Notes: a model not told the origin generated them from the letters alone. A stretch of 64,000 bases of DNA from Durusdinium trenchii (GCA_963970005.1 CAXAMN010025361.1:1442082-1506081); one strand, 5' to 3'. Positions 30,794 through 44,282 are shown, counted from the first letter of the stretch. Program-made: numbers and translations.

Positions 30794-30923
30794 TGTATTT
30801 TACAGGATCAGCTCTAACAGTACTAACTACCTAGCTAACCCTGCTAGCCCGGTAAGCGCTACCTTTTGCTCTACCTTGAGAGTCAACGCTACGGGGTCCA
30901 TGGGGATGAGGTGAATTTCAACA
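30794..30923 (-). repeat. 5' LTR of the copia-like element
   Basis: 130 bp, starting TG and ending CA in element orientation. It matches the copy at 16190-16319 at every position compared. It is unusually short for an LTR and contains several GTTAG/GGTAG-like words. No TATA box was recognised, so its promoter and polyadenylation signals remain unknown. Confidence 0.95.
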
Positions 30924-30928
30924 GTTGG
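30924..30928. repeat. Target site duplication (right)
   Basis: GTTGG, partner of 16185-16189. Confidence 0.93.
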
Positions 30929-33293
30929 AAACGAAGGAGGTTCTCCCCGCCCCTGCCTTCAGCCCAGCGGGATTGGGTCCGCAAGTAGTCTATTTTGGTT
31001 CACTATGGTTCATTGGCTGTCTTTGCGGCCGACACTCAACCACTCCGAGCACGGCAAACCCAGCTTCAGGATGCTTCAGGTATGTGATGGAATGCTCAAT
31101 TCTATCTATCTTGCTCAACCCCAGATGTCTTTCGTGGCGCCACACCACCTTGCCTGAAGAAAGATTTGGTGTCTGTGAGTCTGTGAGCTTGTCGACGTAT
31201 TGGGCCACTTTCCGGCGGGATCAACATGTCTTTACAAGCTATCATGGTGTTCACCAGTGGTCGGAGGAACCTCAAAAGCTTCACACCAAAAGCACCCTCT
31301 AGATACTGTCAGCAACCATTTGTCTCGCTCCCCGATTACCAGCAGTTCCAAAGGAATGGTGTTTAGTCCCTAAGTGAGTGGATAATGGGCACCCCTACCC
31401 TCCAGTAGGAACCTCTTTGCAATTGCTGGTAGATGGGAGTAACAATCCCTTCAAATCCTTCAGCATGTATTGGCAATCCCGATCCAAGCAGGTTTACTAG
31501 CATCGTTGATAATCCGGATAATCACTATGGGGATTGGCCGCCCTGACCATGACACTAAGCTGCTCTTGGATTCTTTCATTCGAGCTGACGTCCGTCATGG
31601 CACCCCATCTGAACGATCAGTGGATGAGAAGTGATGAGGCAAACACCAAGGGTAGCATCTGAGACATCAAATCAATCCATAGCTTCGCCAAAAGGCTTGG
31701 TCTATGCCAACTTCTTGGGGCAAAGCCTGGAAGTCGCGTAAATCAATTCTATAGCACGTGGGAAGACTATAAACAGGCCAAGGGCTTTGAGGGATGTATC
31801 ACTTGATCAAGCAGTGTGTCTTTGAAAAGAATGAGCCCCGAACGACTGGCACAAGAGAAATCATTAGTCAAAGGAATTCTCAATCGTTTTGAGACACACC
31901 CATTTGGAGAGGACATCCTCCTCCGCCATTGCATGTGTCAAATCCAGATAAAGAGCTCGCCGGCCAAACGATTTGTGCACTACACGCTTCCAAACACCAA
32001 TTTCATCCAATTTCCCCTGGACGCGTGCTGATGAAATGTGTCTTCGGCACTTAGGAAGTGTTGCTCGTAGGGCCAGAACATTCTCAAGGTTGGTGCATCC
32101 TCTGGATAGTTCCTTGGTTCGTTCGCAAAGCCACATGTCTTTCTCAAGCAAAACGAAACACTCCCTACCACATCAAGTCACACACTCCCTACCTGCTGAG
32201 CAGGCAACATGTGCTATCCGGTGGGACCTTCCCACCAGGTGGGTCCTTGCTGCGCACCGTGAGCCCGGACCTGCTGGCGTCCCAGGACTTCCAAATCTTC
32301 GGTCGGCTCGGTCGATGGATTGCCCCATATCCGTATCCATGCCCCGCCCGTCCTCTGCGAAGCCTGCGGCCATGTGTTGCAGTTTTGCTGGGGGAAGCCC
32401 CAAGAATTTCACAAACTCCTTGGGGGCTTTCGATGCCCTCTGGACCGAGGTCCTTAGGACCGAGGAGGCCCAAAGAAAGCAGTGGGTCATCTCTGGGATC
32501 ACATCAGGCTCTTCTGTTCTCGAATGCTCTCTGTAAGAGGCCAGGAGCACCCTTGATCCAAATCATGGAAGTGGACAATTTGCCCACTGAGAAAAGATCA
32601 TCATCTATGAACGAGTGGTTTTCCATTTCTATGATTCTATGATTGTTCGGCAAGACTCCTAATTCAGTGCCGGAATGGCCTTGAACGTGAAGCTTAGAAA
32701 CACCTCTACTGAGCATCTCAGCTTACAAAACTAATATCAAAAAGAATCAAAAAAATAACAAATCTTATATAATCGTATGTTGCAGCGAAACAAAGCAGGC
32801 TTAAGAACCCTTAAGAATTCTTCTGTGGGAAGGCACCACTCGAGATTGGCCGCAGCCTTGAACTTCCGAATTCAAGATGGTGTGCTGCGCTGAGAGTCAT
32901 GTTCCAGGAGGTATAGACCACAACGGACAAGGCTGGGAGCCCTTCGCAAAGCGAGGCCACTGCTTTGCAGTGATAGCGGTTCCACATGTCCTGGCTTTAT
33001 TGGCGCGCGAATCCAAGCAGACGTAGCATGCGGGGCCCAAAAGAAGTGGTGTTAGACCAGCCGAAAACCCTAACACCAAAAAGGCTGCAGAGTGTAAGCA
33101 GGAGCAGCAACAAAAGTTCATAATGTCATAATAGTTCCCCACTTGAAAGGGAGAACTCCCCTCACCTCGCCCCTAGCTGTGCTTAGTTTATATGTCCCAG
33201 ACACTCCATCTAAGGTATATTTACCTGCATTGGGGTGGTTTGAGGGGTCAATTGATCGGCAGTCCGTTAGTCCCGAGTGTCTGGGGTTCTCAT
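30929..33293. other. Mostly unassigned DNA; one plus-strand exon-like patch
   Basis: At 32239 onward an acceptor CTTCCCACCAG is followed on the plus strand by a frame reading SLLRTVSPDLLASQDFQIFG. The 3' end is unclear (around 32300-32376). Nothing else was recognised. Confidence 0.35.
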
Positions 33294-33299
33294 CCTCAC

Positions 33300-33495
33300 C
33301 TGCCGCAGTCGTCCGACCGTTCACAGTGACAGCGACCTTCCGCGACGTTCCGCCGTGGAGACGTGGGATGTCTTGAGATGAAACGGTCGGACGACTGGGG
33401 TCGCCTTGATTCGCTGTGCTTCGCCTTGACGGTTCTCCCGAAACTTCGACTTTGACAGTTCTTTTGAAGAAAAACTTTTTGGTGATGTGAAGTTT
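33300..33495 (-). CDS. Exon candidate, unknown protein
   Basis: A strong pyrimidine-rich acceptor (TTCTTCACTTCACTTCGCCAG region) and a strong donor GTGAGG bound 196 open bp. The start is KLHITKKFFFKRTVKVEVSG and the end DIPRLHGGTSRKVAVTVNGR then TTAA. Among the best-bounded exons in the window, but it matches no family I know. Confidence 0.45.
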
Positions 33496-36261
33496 CTGGC
33501 GAAGTGAAGTGAAGAAATCAGAGTGCAAATGACGTCGATGGATGAGTTTGAACGAAAGAGGATTTAGGCCGGATCATCACGGACTTTACATGAATCCTAT
33601 TTGTAGTACAATGGAACCCTCTTCAACCACTTGTTTGTAGAGGAAGCCTGAGGAAAACCAACCTTCCACAAATCTATCCTCAAGCTCCATCTGTTCAAGC
33701 TCGCTACCAAGGTCCGCCCGAACAGAGTGGTGGAACCCAAACAGGAAGGAGTGAGCTGTTTGAGATGTGCAAAAAACAAAACAAAAACAACATGGACGGT
33801 CCAAAGCCCGGATCTAAACCATGTACAGTCACTAACTAAAGTCTCTCCTGGAGTCTCTCCCTCTTGATGAAGATCTGCAGGAGACCTTAAGTGGAAAATC
33901 TTCTTCCAACACGAGCTCAGTCCCGAGCTCTAAGTCCCCGTCCGTCCTTGTCTTTCGTTCTGTTATCCACATGGTTCTTGCGCTCCAAGTACTGATCCCA
34001 CGCCAGCAAGATGATCACACCCTGCAGGAAACCTCAAGTTGCAACTGTTCCGCACGGGTGTGCCAGCAAAATGCTTCACGATGTCCAGTTTTCGAGTCTT
34101 CTCTGATTGCGGGATCACCCGTCAACGAAGAATCCTTCCGCGGCGGGGCTTCCGCTTTTTTCGGGTTCCGCAAGCACGTTCCCTGGGAGGATTGCAGGGA
34201 CCCCCGAAAAGAAAATTCTCCACTCTACAGGACACCACAAGAAACCGCCAATCCTGCAGAAGCGCCAAGTGCCGTCCGACGCGCACCGCAATTGCGGCGC
34301 CAGTGGTCCCCACCCATCAGTGGTCCCCAAAAGCATCTGTTTCAAGCCTCGTTTCGCACGCCCTTCACCGCACGAACCGACTTGTGAACCCGGTCGTCAG
34401 GTCGCGTTCCACGGAAAGATCGTGCTGTCCCAGGTCCGCAGCTCCCCCGGTTCTGCGAGTTCCTCGCGGCGAGTTCCGCCGAGGGGCCCAAAGGTGCCCA
34501 AAGGGTCCATCTCCTGAGGTGTTCGGTGGGCTTCGCAGAAACTCCCGGACGACGAGGGAGCCGGGAGAACGGCCCCAGCCACAGACAGGGCCGTCGAGTG
34601 GTCGGCCAAGCGGTCGGAGCTCGTGAGCACCGACCGACTTGGAAGACCCAAACCTTAAATATACGATGGTCCAAATGAGATGTTCCGTAAACAGCGTTCA
34701 AGAAGTCACTGAAGGTCTGAAGCAGCCGCTTTCTGAGAATTGCATCTGAGATGTCAGATGTACCAGCTCCATGTCCCATCCATGGCGCATCCAAGGCTCA
34801 CGAGTGGCGACTGGGAGCGCAAGGGCAAGCCCCACCACCAGGTGAGCTGTGTCGGCTCAGCGTTCCATGCGGCGTGCGTGCCTCAACAACTCGGCGGAAC
34901 GCTCGAGTGGTCGCACCAGGCGGTGCAGACGGGTTAGACACCAGGTCAACACCAAGACTCTGGTCATTTCGGGTGGTCAAGTAAGGTATTCCGGTTTGGT
35001 CTTAGTGGCCATAGTGATCCAAGGTCTTGGGTCTCCAAGGGAGTCTCTTAAGCTGAAAAGGGAAGATGGCAGTTCCCCTTTTATCCTTTTGAAAGAACGT
35101 CCCATGCCAGAAACCAGGTCTCTTTGAAAGAACGAGGAGTGCTTGTGGACACAATCGCACCGCAAATGGTCATGAACATTCTATCAACATGACACAGAGA
35201 GCACCTCTGTCTGTGAAATGGTTTAAGATGCTTAATGTAATATATTTTAATATTGCCATTACACACACTGAAACTGAAGCTTCGTTGAACAAACCTCCTT
35301 CATCCTCCTTATCGAAGTTCCCCGCCCACGGTCCCGTCCAACGTCCGGGTCGGGTCTTCCCGCCGCGTCCTTTCGCGTTCCTTCGGACCCAACGACCCAA
35401 CGAGGATCGAGGTGGACCATGGGGGAGAGTATGGCCCCAGCATGGCCCCAGGGAAGTCCATCGAAATCCTCCAATAGCTTTTCTGAGAGGTTCCGGGTAG
35501 GATGTCAGAACCCGAACACCCCAAGCGATCTGAGGTTTGACTCCGTGGATCTATGATTGCTCTCAGAGAAGGATTCAAAAATGCCCAACTCTCGACTTGA
35601 CAGCTTCATCGGAAAGTGCATAATCCAAAATTGATCAACATTCTACAGTTGACCCTCACCTCAAAAAGGTCTGCAACTTAAAGCCTGAGTGTTGTGTGTC
35701 CCTAAACCCACCCAGAGGGCTCCATCACCACCCATTCAGAGAGGTCAAGTGACACAAGAGGCCTGAGAGGACCAACGGCACGCTCATCGAGAAGAGCCTG
35801 ATTGCAGGAATGGACTGATGGCTCAGAGGCCAATGGCAGCCAACTGGAGTCGCACCTTCTGACTCCTGGTATACATCACCTTGAAGCCACTCCCCAATGT
35901 AGAGTCATTGAAACCAACACCTGTTGGCAACTCTGACTCTGTCCAGCCCCACAATCAACCCAATGCTGGTGTGATCACAGTGTGATCATGTCATGTGCCT
36001 GGGCTAGTGATCGGATGCCATCCAAATTGAAGGTCGAAAAGTCTAAAATGAACATTCATTCATATCTCAGATGGAGTAAAACTCCCTGGATAGGTTTTGG
36101 TCACCCGACAAAGGTCAACAACTACAAAGTAAGAATGAGCCCAGAGGCTCATGGACCCTCAAACTGCTACATGTTCGAGGTCCAAAACCCTAGTTGTGAG
36201 GGTCAAAACCCTAGCGAACTGGGGGTCCAATGAGCCTTTGGGAGATGTAAAAACCCAACAA
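33496..36261. other. No secure gene
   Basis: A GC-rich patch at about 34090-34650 is open in several frames on both strands. No strand or frame can be preferred. Confidence 0.35.
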
Positions 36262-36358
36262 GGAGCTAGTAGAAACAAGTGCCACGCTAGTAGTAACAGG
36301 TGCCTTACTAGTAGTAACAAGGACGCTACGAACGGAGCAAAGGGCATCGCTACGGATG
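36262..36358 (+). repeat. Modular repeat block 6
   Basis: AACAAGTGCCACGCTAGTAG, TAACAGGTGCCTTACTAGTA and CGAACGGAGCAAAGGGCATC. The first half closely matches the block at 47518-47580. Confidence 0.8.
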
Positions 36359-38424
36359 GACTCTCAAGACCCGGAGAGTACATCGGCACCCGGAGAGTAC
36401 TCTCGACTTCGGTCGGTCGTACATGAAGTTGGCTTGAAAAAAGGTGTACAGTACAAGTAGGGACGACATGGGACGACCTTTACTCGTGAAAACACCACAT
36501 CATCCACATGGACTGGGGTGAAGGTTTGGGTGTTTTTAGGGTTTAAGGTGGGTTGGGGGGGTAGCCCGATAGGTCTTGACCTGCAAATCAAGGCAACCCT
36601 GTCCTGCTATTAAGCACCTGTGGAGGAACAAGAACCACAACGACTGCTGTGGGTTCTTCCAGTGGTTCATCCACCAACTTTCGGCCAAGTCAATGCTGCA
36701 GGAAGACAATTTGAAGTTCCCACCGATGGCAAAATCCAGAATGGCCCCAAATTCTGCCTCGGCCAAACTGATAGCTGCCAAGAAGCCTCCACGGACCGAT
36801 CGAAAAGATACTTCTTTGGTACTTCTTTGGCGTGTCCGGAAGAACACTGATATGTGGATGCAAAAGTTGATGTCCTGTCATGTCCTCAACCCTCAACTTC
36901 AACAGTTGGACATCCTGTCAAGCTATTTCAGGACAGTACCCGGCGAAGCACTCAGGTTGGACGCCCAAGAAAGTGAGTTCTTTGAAGGAGCTCCGTACAT
37001 TGTCTGCGTGCAGTCAGAAACTGGGAGACCTAGCAAACCGCAGTGGTTGGTCCCTTTGTTCCCTTGACTGGGTCTCTAGGCATCAGCGTCCGGTGTCTGG
37101 CAAAAAAAACACTGCGTGTCTAGATGGCCGTGCTGGCCGGACCGATGAGCAAAACACACCGAAACATGGAGATGTCAAGTATGTTCAAAAGCATCGCACA
37201 AAAGCATCGCAGCTTCGCATTCGCTTGGGCCGTCAACCCTGGAAGTTTGGTGCGCACAGCTGCTTCCAATTAAGAAGGTGACGCGACTAGCTAGAACCGG
37301 CCAGGCATGTCTCCAGTACACTCCAAACTGGAAGAGGTGGTGGATGGCCAATTTGCCGTGCCCAATTTCGGGGAGATGCCGTTCCATCTGACCCTACCCT
37401 GACCCTGACAGAGATGGTTTGCGCTTGGCCAGCCGCTTTTGGGGCTCAGAAATGGAAATGGACCGGGTGAATGGATATCAGATGTCATGCGGTGGCGGCT
37501 TGGACACGTCGCCAGGTGCGGAGAAAGGTGGGGGGGTGGCCATGTCGGCCATGTGCCTCATGACAAATGAATTCAAACGACATGAAATGGATTCCAATGG
37601 CCGTTTGGTCATTGGTTGATCCAAAGCAACCCAGCCCAAATCCATTGGAAACTCCACCGGGAACGCAGAAATCGATCCAGCATAAGCGACGGGCGCGGGA
37701 TGCAACCCACGTATGGCCTATGCCCATCTGCCAGGCTGCAACATAAGCGAAACAATGCAAGCACAAAAAAACCAAAGAGGCGATATCGAAGCTTGAAGAG
37801 TCCTTAGACATCCAGCTGCTTGTGAACCGAGTCACGACCAGTCATTTGTAGGACGATCGCTCGATGTGGTTGGAAGGCAGGTGCCAGTGAAAGAGCACAG
37901 TGGTTATACATACAGATGTTCCACTGGTCTATCAGGGGTTCACTTGGCCTTGCTCAAAATATACGAGTATATAACCTCTAATGACTCTAATGACCTCAAT
38001 GTAGACTGTACCAGTCGCGATCCCTTGTCCCGAGTGTGACAAATCATGTGTTGTCACAGTATCTGTATCTGTATCTGCCCTCAAATACACAAATTTCACC
38101 TCAGGAATACAGTAATACAGTATGCTTCACAGTGTCTTTTCATTCAGTCTTGGGCCTTGGGGGCACCAGGGCGTACCATATATTTCAATTCTAGCAATAA
38201 CTACGTTTGCATCTACCCTCACTCCACCAAAATGGAGTGGAAAGCAGTGGTCCAAAGAGCCAATCGTTCGCACATCCAAAGGGCCACGAGCGCTCGCAAC
38301 GGCGGAAACGGAACTCTCTCAAGCCCCCTCCCCGGAAACGGAGCTCCCAAAAGAGGCGGAGAAGAACGGGCGCTCGACCTGCCTTCGAGCTCGGCTCCCG
38401 AAGGCGGAAAACAGCTCGGCATAC
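36359..38424. other. No secure gene
   Basis: Around 36560-37060 both strands are open for long stretches and read protein-like (plus: RLDAQESEFFEGAPYIVCVQ; minus: GGFLAAISLAEAEFGAILDF). At most one can be real, and splice signals do not decide it. Confidence 0.35.
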
Positions 38425-38522
38425 TAGCTTTCTTGTTCCTAGTAGCGATGCCCTTTGCTCCTGGTGGCATCCTTGCTCCTAGTAGCGATGCCAGGAGCCC
38501 CTAGTAGCTTCTTGTTACTATG
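38425..38522 (-). repeat. Modular repeat block 7
   Basis: TAGTAGCGATGCCCTTTGCTCC, GCCAGGAGCCCCTAGTAGC and similar words. Confidence 0.8.
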
Positions 38523-38589
38523 CCGCTCGACCTGCCTTGCTCGGCTCCCGACGGCGGCAAAACGCGGCAAAAACAGCTCGGCGAAACAC

Positions 38590-38716
38590 GTCCGCCGTCG
38601 GTTGAGCTTCTGAGCTCTTCTGCATCCTCTCCATCGTCGTTGGCGGACGGTGCGCTGAACGAGGTCGCGGAGCCTTTCCGGTCCAAATTGAAGCCTCGCC
38701 GACGGAGGCTCGCCAT
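38590..38716 (-). CDS. First-exon candidate
   Basis: Opens with ATG at 38716 and reads MASLRRRGFNLDRKGSATSF, then a Ser/Asp/Glu-rich stretch, to a possible donor GTGTTT. A start codon followed by a basic then acidic disordered segment looks like an N-terminus. Other frames are open too, so confidence is low. A modular repeat block lies directly downstream. Confidence 0.3.
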
Positions 38717-41700
38717 GGAGACGGACCAGGTCGGAGGTCGGAGAAAGGTACAGGTCCAGAAGCTCAGCTGGGTACCAAACAAGAGGTAAGCGGAATGAAC
38801 GTATGCTCAATTACCTGTCTTTCTTTGTGATTCTTTGGACCGGTATATACGTATGTTTATGCGGGTTCTAGATGTTGATCATGTTGGTTGCTGAGACTGG
38901 TCACCCTTTTCTTCCGCCAAGCTGTCATACCACTCTGAAAGACTGCAGATCGCCACACTCATCTCTCATCGCCGCTCATGGCAGAGGGGTAAGGCAAGGG
39001 GCCTCCAACTTGTGCCTCAACAGACTCAACCAAGTCACGGAAAGTCAGTGGAATGCTCCAGAGACCACCGTGCAACACCTGAGACCATGGAAGACCCACC
39101 GTGAAATCCTGATGCAGAAAACCAATTCACTGATCTCTACTAAATAATTAGATCTAGAATCATCTAGAATCTAGTTAGATCTAGTTAGTAGGACAAGGGG
39201 TCCACATCATATCGAAGTGCAGGGTTTTTTCCATGGCTGCAGCTTTTAAGGTTTCCAGCTGCAAACCCTGTTCGTCGGCTGAACACCTTGTTCTCCCCCA
39301 GTCGATCACCCAGTCCCGTCCCTGGTGCAGTCATGCGGCCTTCCATGCGCCAAACGTCCCAGGACTACATGACTGGATGGTCAAACTTCAGCGTTCTTGA
39401 AAACTAGGTAGGATTTGGGGGTGAGTCGTGGCAAGCGTCCTCATATCCGCTTTGGCCAGTCTGTCTGAAGCTTGAAGGCTCTCTTTGGATGTGAGTGTGT
39501 CGATTGAGAAAACACGGGAACCCACACATTCCACGCCTTGGAATTCTTGTCCCACCACTTTCAGCTATTTGAAGGGTGTTTTCTTCGTCGACTATGAGCC
39601 ACACTCATCGACCTTGATCGTAAAGTGGTCGAAAATCCTTGGAGCTTGCATGTCTTCACGTCGTGTCATCTTCAACATGTCCTCACATCGTCATCTGAGG
39701 AGAACTTCCGGCGTCGGCCGCGATGAAGTGGCCCCGAATCGACCGGTGCAGACCGTGTGAACCCGAAAAGGCCCCCGAAGGCACCCGAAGTCCTGGTTGA
39801 CCCAATTCTGCGGGTGATGATGTCATCTCACAGGTGGTGGATCAGTAAGGGACTGAAGAAGTATTATGATGTATGACCTTTTCATCACCGTTCATCTATA
39901 TAATGGCTCCCAACCAGTTTAGGGGCTAAACCCAATCTGTATACCTCAAAATTCTTGGCACAACTCCACAGGGTCCCAAACAAAGGATTCCAATTCGCAC
40001 CAATCGCGTAAAACCGCTTCCGATGGTGTCTCAGTCTCCAAAATGGCTGAGTTCCTCAAGAAGAGTCACACAAATTGGGGCCCAGAAAGTTCAACACCGA
40101 ACTACATCGGCTGTGGCTTTCGGTTTTCGGTGTTCGCTTTGCTTTGGCTGTCGCCTTCCTTCGTTCGATTGGTGCGCCGCCCCGCGCGCCTTGGAGTGGT
40201 CCAACTCGCCGATATGACCTGGGTGCTCCGATTCGGACGACGGCGGGGCGGTCTGCGCGGTGGGCGGTCTACCCGGATGGACCGAGAGGGATTCGGAGCG
40301 GACCTGGTCAGAGGCGGCGTGCTGGGGGTGATGCCCTTGTTCCGTTCGTAGTTTCTTGTTACGTTCGTAGTAAGAATGCTACTAGTAGTGATGCCAGGAG
40401 CCCCGCTCGTAGCGTCCTTGCTCCTAGTAGAAAGGCCAGGAGCCCCGTTCGTAGCTTCTTTGCATTTCTTTGCTCCGACTTCCTTACGAATCGGATGATT
40501 TGTGCTCTCGGTCCTTCTTGGAGCCAAACATCGAAAAAGTGCGTGGCATGGAACGTGCGACACACACGTCCGTCTTCATGAGGGCGAAACCATCTCCGTC
40601 TCCGTGGCCAAACGAACATGTCGAACACCCCTGCGGCATGCCATGGCTGTGTTTTGCATGAGCATGGCAGTCGTCCAGTCGTCCATCGGCGGGGCGTCCC
40701 AGCTGTGGGCCAGGACTACAAGACCAGAGTTGAACAGCCCATCAATACCAGCACCACACTGGTTGTTCCTCTGGCCATTGGCCACTCATAACTCCCTTTC
40801 CGGCAGGGTCCGGGGTCTGAAAAACACACACTAGGACCCTTCGGAACCTGGTCATCACATGGTCCTCCAGCGCCTGGTTCGGGTGGCTAGTCTCTGTGGT
40901 CGGGCGATATATGGACTGCTGAGCTGCGTCCAGATTCGGTGCAGGTCACCAGGTCACCTGTTGTTTGCTTTGTTTCACAAATGTGTAGAAATATTGGTAC
41001 ATACATATATATATATATGCTTATTACAGATTCTATTGGGTCCAAGTTCGTTTTTTCTCTTGCTTCTCCTCCTTAGAGACTTTATGACGCATTACCCCTG
41101 GCCATCTGATTGTTCTCCGTTCAACGAGGGTTCGAGTAGATTGCTGATGTAGACTGCACGGATTGTTGCCAAATGGTCGGATTATCAATTCAAGGGAAAT
41201 GGTAGAACAATCGCTTCCTCTTCGTGTTTTTAGCCATCGTCTAGCCATCCAAGAACTGGCCATTCTGGGTGCAATCTACTAGAGGATACACTCCGACTCT
41301 GGAAAACCATTTTCCACTTCCATGTTAGTGAGTCAGAGGCTAACTCATAGTGACTCATTCTCATTGATGATCTGCTCAAAGGTATTTTCTTCTAGCACTC
41401 CTGATTGGAAGGCGCTCTTTTTGACGGTTGATCTTCTGACCCAACATGTTCATCCCCCCTCTCTTCCATCTTCCTTCAACTTCTTAAAAAGTCCCAGCCA
41501 CTGTCCTCAATGCGGGTGCGCATGCAGAACTTGTAGGTATCCTCCTCTGGAATATCAAACATGGCTGACAGCTCCGGATAGTAAAACTTGTAGTCGCTCG
41601 GGAAGGTAAACCTGAGCAGGGCCCCAGGGCCCAGCTCCAAACTTCCTGCAAAGGCCCCAATAATGTGTCGGAGGTCTTTTTGGATATATGCATATATATG

Positions 41701-42915
41701 TTATTGTTATTGTTACTATAAATAGGTAGGCTTATTATATCTTATTATTATCAGCGTTTGCAAGAGAGAAACCAGTATATTGAACGCCCTCATGTGGACC
41801 ACTACATGCACAGCATTCACGAGCTTTGACACCAAACGGTTCACATGTTCGGCAACGTTCAACAATTCTAAAACACGATCCCCACGTTCCACAACATTCA
41901 TTACACCCCTGCAGACTAACATGGACCCCGAAAATCACCCTGTGGAAGAACATGTTCCTCTACAACAATGCGTCCTCTCCACAACAGCGTCCACATGTTC
42001 CACAACACTCATCCTTTCCACAACATCCACTCATCCCACAACATTCATCATCCTTCCAACGTGACCTTGTTAGGGTCTGGTGATAGCCGCGGAGGCAGGG
42101 TTCGGTGCCCCTTCGCAGCGGCAAAGAGACCAGCTAAAGTAAAGCGGGCGGACGGCCAAGCGAATGTGAGGTCCGCCTGGATTGCCCTCTCTTAATCTGC
42201 CCCATGCATGATTTCGCCAGGTTGCCAAGGTCTTGAGTCTTGAATCCTTGAACTCTGGAAGTCTTGAGAACCATTGCTTACCTACATCTCATAGTGAATT
42301 TTCTGGAAGCTGGCTTGTAAGACGTGTTCACCAATCAGCTTAATAAGCTATGTCAGTCAGGGCCGGTATGGCTCTCTTCAAGCCAGAAAGGAAAGGGTGT
42401 TGCTGAAGAGTATGGTCAACTGTCCCTACGTACATGTCCATACGACCTTTGAAATTTCATGAAATTGCCTAGTTCATCCTAGTTCCCAAACTATTGGAAA
42501 CCTTTTCAGCTTCGGTCTGACTGGAATTGATCTTCGGCTTTCCCGGACCCAGTGGCTGAATGGCGTTGCGCTCCGAATCGGAGTAGCCGTTCTTCCACAT
42601 CACCGCCTCGGCTCAGGCTGTCCGTTGCTTTCGGAGGATCCGTGGAGCGCTGGCCCCGACAAATGCCAGCCCGGTGCTATTCAAGAGGGTAGGTTTTCCC
42701 TGTGAAATGGGACTCGTGACTAGCTAGGATCAAAAACCAACAAACCAAGCTAACTGCACAGCCGTCAAGGAGTCAAGGGATGATGAAAACCGTTGTGACA
42801 CCACCGTGTCTGGGTGGTGTGTTCCAGTTCCGTGCCAAAAATGATCCTTTCCATGAAAAGACTGAAGCGGAAAAACGCGACTCCGAAGACGCGAAGACTC
42901 CGGTGGCAACAACCT
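38717..42915. other. No secure gene
   Basis: Besides repeat block 8 and a short AT tract at about 40999-41018, nothing with both splice signals and coding character was found. A plus-strand patch at 40120-40350 is open for about 70 codons and runs straight into repeat block 8. Confidence 0.35.
40342..40462 (-). repeat. Modular repeat block 8
   Basis: Includes GTTCGTAGTTTC, TAGTAGTGATGCCAGGAGCC and TCCTAGTAGAAAGGCCAGG variants. Confidence 0.8.
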
Positions 42916-43117
42916 TTCTACGTAGCGATGCCAGGAGCCCCTAGTAGCGAACATCGCTCCTATTAGTAAGGCCAGGAGCAACTAGTAGCATCTTTGCTCC
43001 TAGTAGCGATGCCCTTTGTTCCTAATAGCTTCTTGCTCCTAGTAAGGCCAGGAGCCCCGTTCGTAGCGTCCTTGCTCCGTTCGGAGCGATGCCAGGAGCC
43101 CCTTGTAGCTTCTTGTT
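42916..43117 (-). repeat. Modular repeat block 9
   Basis: About 200 bp of TAGTAGCGATGCCAGGAGCC, CTTGCTCCTAGTAAGGCC and CGTTCGTAGCGTCC words. Confidence 0.85.
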
Positions 43118-43850
43118 CCTACTCAAAACCTGTCGGATCCTGCTGGTTCCCTTCGGCGAACCATCCATCCGTCCATCCCGCCACGTTCGACCGAACTCAT
43201 TTCGCGGGGCCGAGCTGCGACCAACTCGTCGGTGGTGATGTACACATCACTCTCGACCTGCGGCCGCGTGTTGTGGGTCGAGCGACCGGGAGTCGACCGG
43301 TCTGGTTCCAGCTGGAACATGGTGGAACTCACAGGTTCCCCACGTTTTGGTCAGGACACACGCGCTTTCCCCAGCTCAATCCCCATGGGCCAGTTGGCTT
43401 CTCAACTGACGTCTGACCACCTCGATGATTGGGATGAAAGTTCCACCAGTTATCATCAGTTGGTCCCTCACAAAAATTGTGTAGATGGGAAAAAAGGTCT
43501 CCATGGGAAACAAAAAGATGACAGAAAGGTCTCCACAAAATAGGAAGTCGGAAAGGTGCCAAGGACGACAGAAAGATTGAAAGCTTGAAAGGGTGTTCTT
43601 GACGACACAAGATGACACAAGGATCACACAAGGACATGTTGCTTCTTCAATTCTTTCTATCCACGGCTCAGAAAACTGCCCTCCCCCTCACACCGGAAAA
43701 AATCCCACCAGGTCCCATCAAGTCTCGTCTCAGAGTCACCGTGGCCTCATCAACCGGCTAGGTGGGCCTTCATCAAACAAGCAGAAAAATATGGGCTGTG
43801 GGTCAAAACCTGGACCCTGTGCATCCTGAAGGGTTAACCATCCCACTCAC

Positions 43851-43955
43851 CTTCTCCTTCCACCCTTTCATCCGCCCAGGTACTACTAGGCCACTCTTCG
43901 CACGCTCGAAGAAGCTCTTGAAGGCTTCCGGGCGCCCCTCCTGATCGGTGACCAC
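43851..43955 (-). CDS. Exon candidate, exactly 35 codons
   Basis: Acceptor CGTGCACCAG and a textbook donor GTGAGT enclose 105 bp reading VVTDQEGRPEAFKSFFERAK then SGLVVPGRMKGWKEK. GC-ending codons dominate. Phase 0 on both sides, matching the exon candidate at 44507-44565. Family not recognised. Confidence 0.55.
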
Positions 43956-44159
43956 CTGGTGCACGATATGCGCAAGCGCCGCACGTCAGTTCTGTCGGTT
44001 TCTGGTGGTCACCACTGCAGCCCCGGTCAGAACGGTCACCACTGCGACTGGAATGAAGGGAGGGAATTGGGTGGATCTGAATGGTCCTTGGATTGCATTG
44101 GACAATGACGGATGCCTTTATCAAACAATAAAGTATTTATATAGATAAATGTATAATGT

Positions 44160-44282
44160 AATATAGTCAAATATGAATGTATATATATATATATAATACA
44201 ATATAGTATAATATAGTATAATACAATACAATATAATATAATATAATGTGATATAATATATATATATACTGTATATATATAG
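44160..44282. repeat. AT-rich microsatellite
   Basis: (AT)n and ATAATATA-type repeats between two exon candidates. Confidence 0.9.

Larger units (their letters stand above)
16190..30923 (-). mobile_element. Complete Ty1/copia-like LTR retrotransposon with 3' cargo
   Basis: A 14,734-bp element bounded by two 130-bp direct repeats that begin TGTTGAAATT and end AAATACA on the minus strand. Both copies look identical base for base. Outside them is a 5-bp target duplication GTTGG (16185-16189 and 30924-30928). Inside are a primer-binding site next to the 5' LTR (30793 downward) and a purine tract next to the 3' LTR (16320-16330). The domain order protease, integrase, reverse transcriptase, RNase H is the Ty1/copia order. 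Copia elements are commonly near 5 kb, so this one is very large, and the extra length is coding sequence at both ends of Pol. Identical LTRs suggest recent insertion, although 130 bp gives little resolution. No full-length frame break is seen in Gag-Pol; the only breaks lie in the KptA-like cargo. Confidence 0.96.
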
